Below, piece by piece: positions 60,638 through 64,000 of a stretch of DNA of 64,000 nt. The notes beneath the pieces were generated by a model. The model made no database searches. It was not told the origin of the DNA and worked only from the letters and a program-made list of their open reading frames with translations. Position 1 is the first letter of the stretch. Each line of letters begins with the position of its first letter. Source of the DNA: Rufibacter sp. LB8 (GTDB lineage Bacteria; Bacteroidota; Bacteroidia; Cytophagales; Hymenobacteraceae); contig NZ_JADALJ010000001.1 of assembly GCF_014876185.1 (NCBI RefSeq), positions 1,612,001-1,676,000 on the forward strand. Reading direction: 5' to 3'. A program made the position numbers and the translations under genes.

Positions 60638-61486
60638 TTATACAGAACGGTTTTGGTCAGAAGAATACCCTGGCTGTGTGCCGTCCTGGCGGGTGCGGGT
60701 AGTGTCTTTGTTGAGGTTCTCCACATCTACCTCGGTAGAACGCACGGTGCCTCTCACCACTTCCTCACGCTCTTCCACTTCTTTGTTCAAGGCCACTTCG
60801 CCTACCACGCGGGCTTCTTTGTTTACTACCGGAACTTCGGCGCGCTCGGTGATATTGAGTTCGCCTTCTTTAAAGTTGTTGAAATCTGCCTCGGTGGCGG
60901 GTCTGTCTACTTCGCGGCGTTCTACGCGCACGTGCTCAGACCGCAGACGCAGATGCTCCTCTACGGGGCGTTCCACAATTCTGCTTCTGATCTGGGCACC
61001 GCCAGTCTCTACTTCGCGCTTGCCTACCTGCAGGTTTTCCTCAATGATAGGAATAGCGCCGGTGGTCTGCTGCTGGTTAGAACCTGTCCAGTTATTGCTG
61101 GTGTAGCCGTACTGGGCGGCGCGGTCGTTTACATCTACAGAACCGTACTGGTCAAGGATGGTGGCGGCACGGCGGGCTTCCTCATCTGTGGACGCATGCA
61201 CGGTCACTACGCAGTCGCTGCGCCGGGCCACGTGTGAATAGGCGCGGGCGTCATCATCATCGGCACCAAACAAAGACCGGAAAAACCCAGAGATGCTGTC
61301 ATCGTCTTTTTCCTGGTACGCATTGGTGGTGGTTGACCCTGCTGCTGACGAAGAGGAACCGGTGGCTCCGTTGGTGGCGCTGGATACGTCTATTCTGCTA
61401 TTGTCTATGCCCAGGGTACGCAATTCCTGTACGGCTCTCTGTGCTTCTGATGAACTGTCGAAAATACCAATGACTGTCTTGCTCAT
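60638..61486 (-). CDS. YsnF/AvaK-type stress protein with N-terminal general-stress domain
   Basis: The 282-residue protein has an N-terminal flavin/transporter-like GSP-17M domain (KTVIGIFDSSSEAQRAVQEL, then VVTVHASTDEEARRAATILD). A low-complexity Ser/Thr linker (about 40-60) lies within it. The C-terminal DUF2382 domain has IPIIEENLQVGKREVETGGA and RPVEEHLRLRSEHVRVERRE. Bacillus YsnF is a general stress protein, and the biochemical role is unknown. It is the last of three DUF2382 genes on this strand, each with its own spacing of 50-270 bp. Confidence 0.8.
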   Translation of the reverse strand: MSKTVIGIFDSSSEAQRAVQELRTLGIDNSRIDVSSATNGATGSSSSAAGSTTTNAYQEKDDDSISGFFRSLFGADDDDARAYSHVARRSDCVVTVHASTDEEARRAATILDQYGSVDVNDRAAQYGYTSNNWTGSNQQQTTGAIPIIEENLQVGKREVETGGAQIRSRIVERPVEEHLRLRSEHVRVERREVDRPATEADFNNFKEGELNITERAEVPVVNKEARVVGEVALNKEVEEREEVVRGTVRSTEVDVENLNKDTTRTRQDGTQPGYSSDQNRSV

Positions 61487-61536
61487 AGTTTTAGAATTAA
61501 GGTTAAAAAAATTGGGGGATATACTACTTGTGAAAA

Positions 61537-62016
61537 TTATGCTTGGGAGGGTGCCGCACCGGCCTGGTCATGGCTGGTGCGCTCAATAATGATTTCTTCT
61601 TTCTTGAGGGTGACGTGCTGCACCTCTTGGGTGGTGACCTGCTGCTTGGTGATGTGCAGTTCCTCTACCACCATGAGGCGTTTTTCTACCACCAGCACCT
61701 CCTGCAGAATAGGAATGATCATGGTATTGCCCTCATGGCGAATGGGCGGGGGCGGCGTCTCTACAAACTGGTTAACCGGCACCCGCTGAATGTCATGCTC
61801 TTCCTGCAACAAGGGTAAGTTCACCGGCACTTGCTGCTCATTGACAATCTTGGTGATTTTTACATTACCACGTTCCACCACCTCTTTGTCAATCATTACC
61901 TTTTCCTCTATCACTGGAATGATGGTGGAAGCGCCGTCCTGGGAAGCAGTGTGTTGTTGCTCCCTTGCCCGAGGATCATTGCCTGATGTATGAGATTGGT
62001 TAGGGGTAGGTTCCAT
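61537..62016 (-). CDS. DUF2382 (YsnF-like) protein, short
   Basis: The 159-residue protein consists of a short polar N-terminus (MEPTPNQSHTSGNDPRAREQ) and DUF2382 repeats: IIPVIEEKVMIDKEVVERGN, VPVNLPLLQEEHDIQRVPVN, then IIPILQEVLVVEKRLMVVEE. Strand-rich, with no signal peptide. It probably acts in the same stress response as its two neighbours; the upstream gap of about 265 bp is AT-rich and may carry a promoter. Confidence 0.75.
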   Translation of the reverse strand: MEPTPNQSHTSGNDPRAREQQHTASQDGASTIIPVIEEKVMIDKEVVERGNVKITKIVNEQQVPVNLPLLQEEHDIQRVPVNQFVETPPPPIRHEGNTMIIPILQEVLVVEKRLMVVEELHITKQQVTTQEVQHVTLKKEEIIIERTSHDQAGAAPSQA

Positions 62017-62282
62017 TGGCTCGTTTTATAAAAGGCTAAACGGCAATGGCTTTGATTGGTTTGATATTTTTGTATTTTTTAATTACTATCTTAATCATAC
62101 AAAATATAAACTCTGCTTAAAACCACATTATCCACAAGCAACTATTTGAATTACAGATCATTTAAGGAAACCCAGTTTAATTACACCTGGAAACCGCTAT
62201 TAATACCAATATGACTATATTAATAATTCTGAATTTTTAACCTTTACCATTTTTAACTGGAAAAGGCATGTGCTTAAAGAGT

Positions 62283-63065
62283 TTATTTGGTGTTTTCAGG
62301 TGTAGATGTGGGATCTGCATCCGGCGAGGTGGAGTTGAATAGCTGTACATCTACGGCTGTGCTACGGGCGGAAGTGTGCACGTGGGTTTCTTGCTCATCG
62401 GTTTCTTTGTGGAGGACTACCTCCTCCACCACAAAAGCCTGCTTGGTCACCACCGGTATCTCGGTTAGCTCTGGCAAGACAAGGGCACCTTCCTGAAAAG
62501 GGCGCAAAGAAGCTTTTTCCGCAGCGGGCCCCAGAGGCACTTCCGTAATTTGCTTCTCCACAGGTGTTAGCGTAATTTCTGGAATAGGCTTTCTTAGCGT
62601 GGCTGGCTCATGCTGGTCAATTATACCATTTGGCAAGTCTGGCGCTTGGCCCGGGAGCGCGGAGCCTGGCACATGCACATGGCCCTCCATAAACACCCGC
62701 AGCACCATGGTCTCCATGGCAGACGTCACCTGGCCTTTTTCATAGGCGGGCAACGCCAACAACTGTTGTTCCGGCACATGCGGCACCAGCACCGTTCTTT
62801 CTGGGGCTTGCAGTACGCTGGGCCCCACCGGCACCAAGACAGCGTAAGGCGGTTGATTTTGTTCCGTTGCCAGAGCCACCACCAGGTAACTGGCTTTCTG
62901 AGCCGCGCGGTCAATCAGTAATTCGGTCACGTTTCCTACCAGCAGACCCTGGGTGGTGACCACCTGCCAACCCCGTACATCGGGCTCCCCTTGCCGCACC
63001 TGGTAGTCACTATCGCCTAATTCCAGCAAATGACTGCTCCTAGAACCTACCTCTCTATTCTCCAT
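62283..63065 (-). CDS. PRC-barrel plus DUF2382 stress protein
   Basis: The 260-residue protein has an N-terminal PRC-barrel (VRGWQVVTTQGLLVGNVTEL, LIDRAAQKASYLVVALA). A central linker with a GHVHVPGSALPGQAPDLPNG stretch follows, then a C-terminal DUF2382 part (LPELTEIPVVTKQAFVVEEV, VLHKETDEQETHVHTSARST). PRC-barrel with DUF2382 is the classic AvaK layout in cyanobacteria and Bacteroidota. First gene of the three-gene stress cluster. Function not established. Confidence 0.8.
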   Translation of the reverse strand: MENREVGSRSSHLLELGDSDYQVRQGEPDVRGWQVVTTQGLLVGNVTELLIDRAAQKASYLVVALATEQNQPPYAVLVPVGPSVLQAPERTVLVPHVPEQQLLALPAYEKGQVTSAMETMVLRVFMEGHVHVPGSALPGQAPDLPNGIIDQHEPATLRKPIPEITLTPVEKQITEVPLGPAAEKASLRPFQEGALVLPELTEIPVVTKQAFVVEEVVLHKETDEQETHVHTSARSTAVDVQLFNSTSPDADPTSTPENTK

Positions 63066-63274
63066 GTTATCTATTTTTTAAGCCGGACCGTAAAGCCCCG
63101 TTGAATAAAACACTCGCCGCCGACGCCAACTTTTACTTCTGAAAAAGAACACCAGGTTGCCTTGCACCAACCGCCGCCAGCCTAGTAAATACGAGGCCTT
63201 TCCGTAGTTGTTAAGATTATTATGTTTTGGAAAGTATGCCACATGTTAAGAAGGCCCTGAAGAGTAGAAAAGGC

Positions 63275-63318
63275 TTCCGTTTTCAGGCTCATTTCTGAAA
63301 ATGAGCCCAAAAACGGAA
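63275..63318. repeat. Palindromic element A, copy 31
   Basis: The left arm TTCCGTTTTCAGGCTCATTTC and right arm AAATGAGCCCAAAAACGGAA have mismatches at two positions. Confidence 0.88.
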
Positions 63319-63460
63319 GCTAAGGCAGCGCAACCGTAGAGACGAGTCATGAACTGGACACCCCCGCATTTCTGATCAGTACGCATTGCTGATTTTCACG
63401 CCTTCCCGCAGGGGATATTATTTTGTGGCATAGCAAGCCTAAGACTCAGGACAGAGTTTA

Positions 63461-63485
63461 GGACAGGTCAAGCCCTGTCCGTACC
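63461..63485. repeat. Family B end, single
   Basis: GGACAGGTCAAGCCCTGTCC then GTACC matches the right end of the element at 1327-1457. Upstream, CCGCATTTCTGATC and ACGCATTGCTGATT (63365-63395) are the recurrent module seen at 60195-60265. Confidence 0.7.
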
Positions 63486-63518
63486 ATCTGCATATAGCGT
63501 TTCTACTTCATCTAAAAC

Positions 63519-63547
63519 AAAAGAGACTGCCAGGGGCAGCCTCTTTT
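63519..63547 (-). terminator. sppA terminator
   Basis: The stem AAAAGAGaCTGCC/GGCAGcCTCTTTT lies 25 bp after the stop codon. Confidence 0.8.
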
Positions 63548-63571
63548 GCAGGGGAAAGCTCTGAATCAATT

Positions 63572-64000
63572 CTAATCAATGGTGATTTCAAAGGGCATGC
63601 GGGCCTGTATGCCTTGCAGTTGCATTACCTTCTGGTATTGCTGGTAATACGGCAGGGCGGCGCCCAGTTCTTGTTGCAGGGCGCGGTGCTTGAGTTGGGT
63701 TTCCGTGTCTGAGAAGAAGCTTTGCATAAAGGATTTTTGCGCCGGCAGGCTGCGCAGGCGGTAATCACCTTCTTTAAGGTCGGCTTTTTTGGCGGCGATG
63801 GCAATGGCGGTTTCCAGGCCACCCAGCACATCTACCAGGCCGTTTTCTTTGGCTTCCAGGCCAGACCACACACGGCCCGAGGCCAGTTTCTTCAGCTGGT
63901 CCACGGGCATGTTGCGGGCCTTGGCGGCTTTGGTGGTGAAATCCTCGTAGATGCGTTCCACTTCGCGCTGAATGTGCATTTTCTCATAGGCGGTCATAGG
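63572..64000 (-). CDS. sppA: Signal peptide peptidase SppA, C-terminal part (cut by window edge)
   Basis: About 143 C-terminal residues are visible: YEKMHIQREVERIYEDFTTK, then VDQLKKLASGRVWSGLEAKE and NGLVDVLGGLETAIAIAAKK. This is the end of the second S49 domain of the long (67K-type) SppA, a membrane-bound serine protease that digests cleaved signal peptides. The catalytic Ser and Lys lie to the right of the window. The true start is beyond 64000; an inner ATG at 63997 is not the start. Confidence 0.88.
   Translation of the reverse strand, partial: PMTAYEKMHIQREVERIYEDFTTKAAKARNMPVDQLKKLASGRVWSGLEAKENGLVDVLGGLETAIAIAAKKADLKEGDYRLRSLPAQKSFMQSFFSDTETQLKHRALQQELGAALPYYQQYQKVMQLQGIQARMPFEITID

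Noticed and set aside
7733-63318. The palindromes as a CRISPR array
   Set aside because: Copies are dispersed, about 2 kb apart and separated by genes; there are no regular spacers or cas genes.

Overview
The window is a gene-dense, mostly chromosomal stretch from a member of the Bacteroidota, most likely of the Hymenobacteraceae (a Rufibacter-like bacterium). The reasons are the gene families present (TonB-dependent receptor followed by a DUF4249 lipoprotein, a secreted protein with a type IX secretion C-terminal domain, a long TspO-like Trp-rich protein, M61 peptidase, YsnF/PRC-barrel stress proteins), the moderate GC content and the weak ribosome binding sites. The genus is an inference. 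There is no phage, integrase, CRISPR array, rRNA or intact insertion sequence.

Layout: 1-5.3 kb holds the 5' end of phoH (minus), a SAM hydroxide adenosyltransferase, an ABM-like protein, hscB, tRNA-Leu(CAA), a Trp-rich membrane protein and a PQQ-type sugar dehydrogenase lipoprotein. 5.6-7.7 kb holds a beta-class DNA methyltransferase followed by a small PD-(D/E)XK-like protein, a possible compact restriction-modification pair. 7.8-17.5 kb (minus) holds a six-PAS histidine kinase, two coupled amidohydrolases and an amino acid permease. 17.7-31.8 kb holds sbcD, a duplicated beta-helix protein, gabD, catalase, a Thr/Ser dehydratase, an alcohol dehydrogenase, a lipoprotein hydrolase, a ceramidase-like protein and a GNAT. 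31.9-41.6 kb holds small exported proteins, sbcC (17 kb from sbcD), a nucleotidyltransferase with a small partner, amt and a secreted nuclease. 41.7-55 kb holds a DMT exporter with a universal stress protein, an HNH protein, an MFS exporter, a lipase, thioredoxin, an M61 peptidase, the TonB receptor/DUF4249 pair and purine nucleoside phosphorylase. 55-60 kb holds a large type IIG (Eco57I-like) restriction-methylation enzyme. 60.6-63.1 kb is a cluster of three DUF2382 stress proteins, and the right edge cuts sppA.

The most striking property is not a gene. About 26 clear and 5 degraded copies of a ~42-44 bp near-perfect palindrome (arms CGTTTTCGGGCTCATTTC and GAAATGAGCCCGAAAACG) lie in the window, about one per 2 kb. 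Nearly all are between genes, many fused directly to the T-tract of an intrinsic terminator or touching a stop codon, and their arms show paired base changes. One degraded copy lies in frame inside sbcC, and one supplies the stop codon of the Thr/Ser dehydratase gene. Further families of longer inverted-repeat elements (75-190 bp, MITE-like) share internal modules. One of their palindromic ends lies in frame within the methyltransferase region of the type IIG enzyme. Together these suggest an active or recently active system of non-autonomous palindromic elements that enter terminators and sometimes coding sequence; its mobilising enzyme is not in the window.
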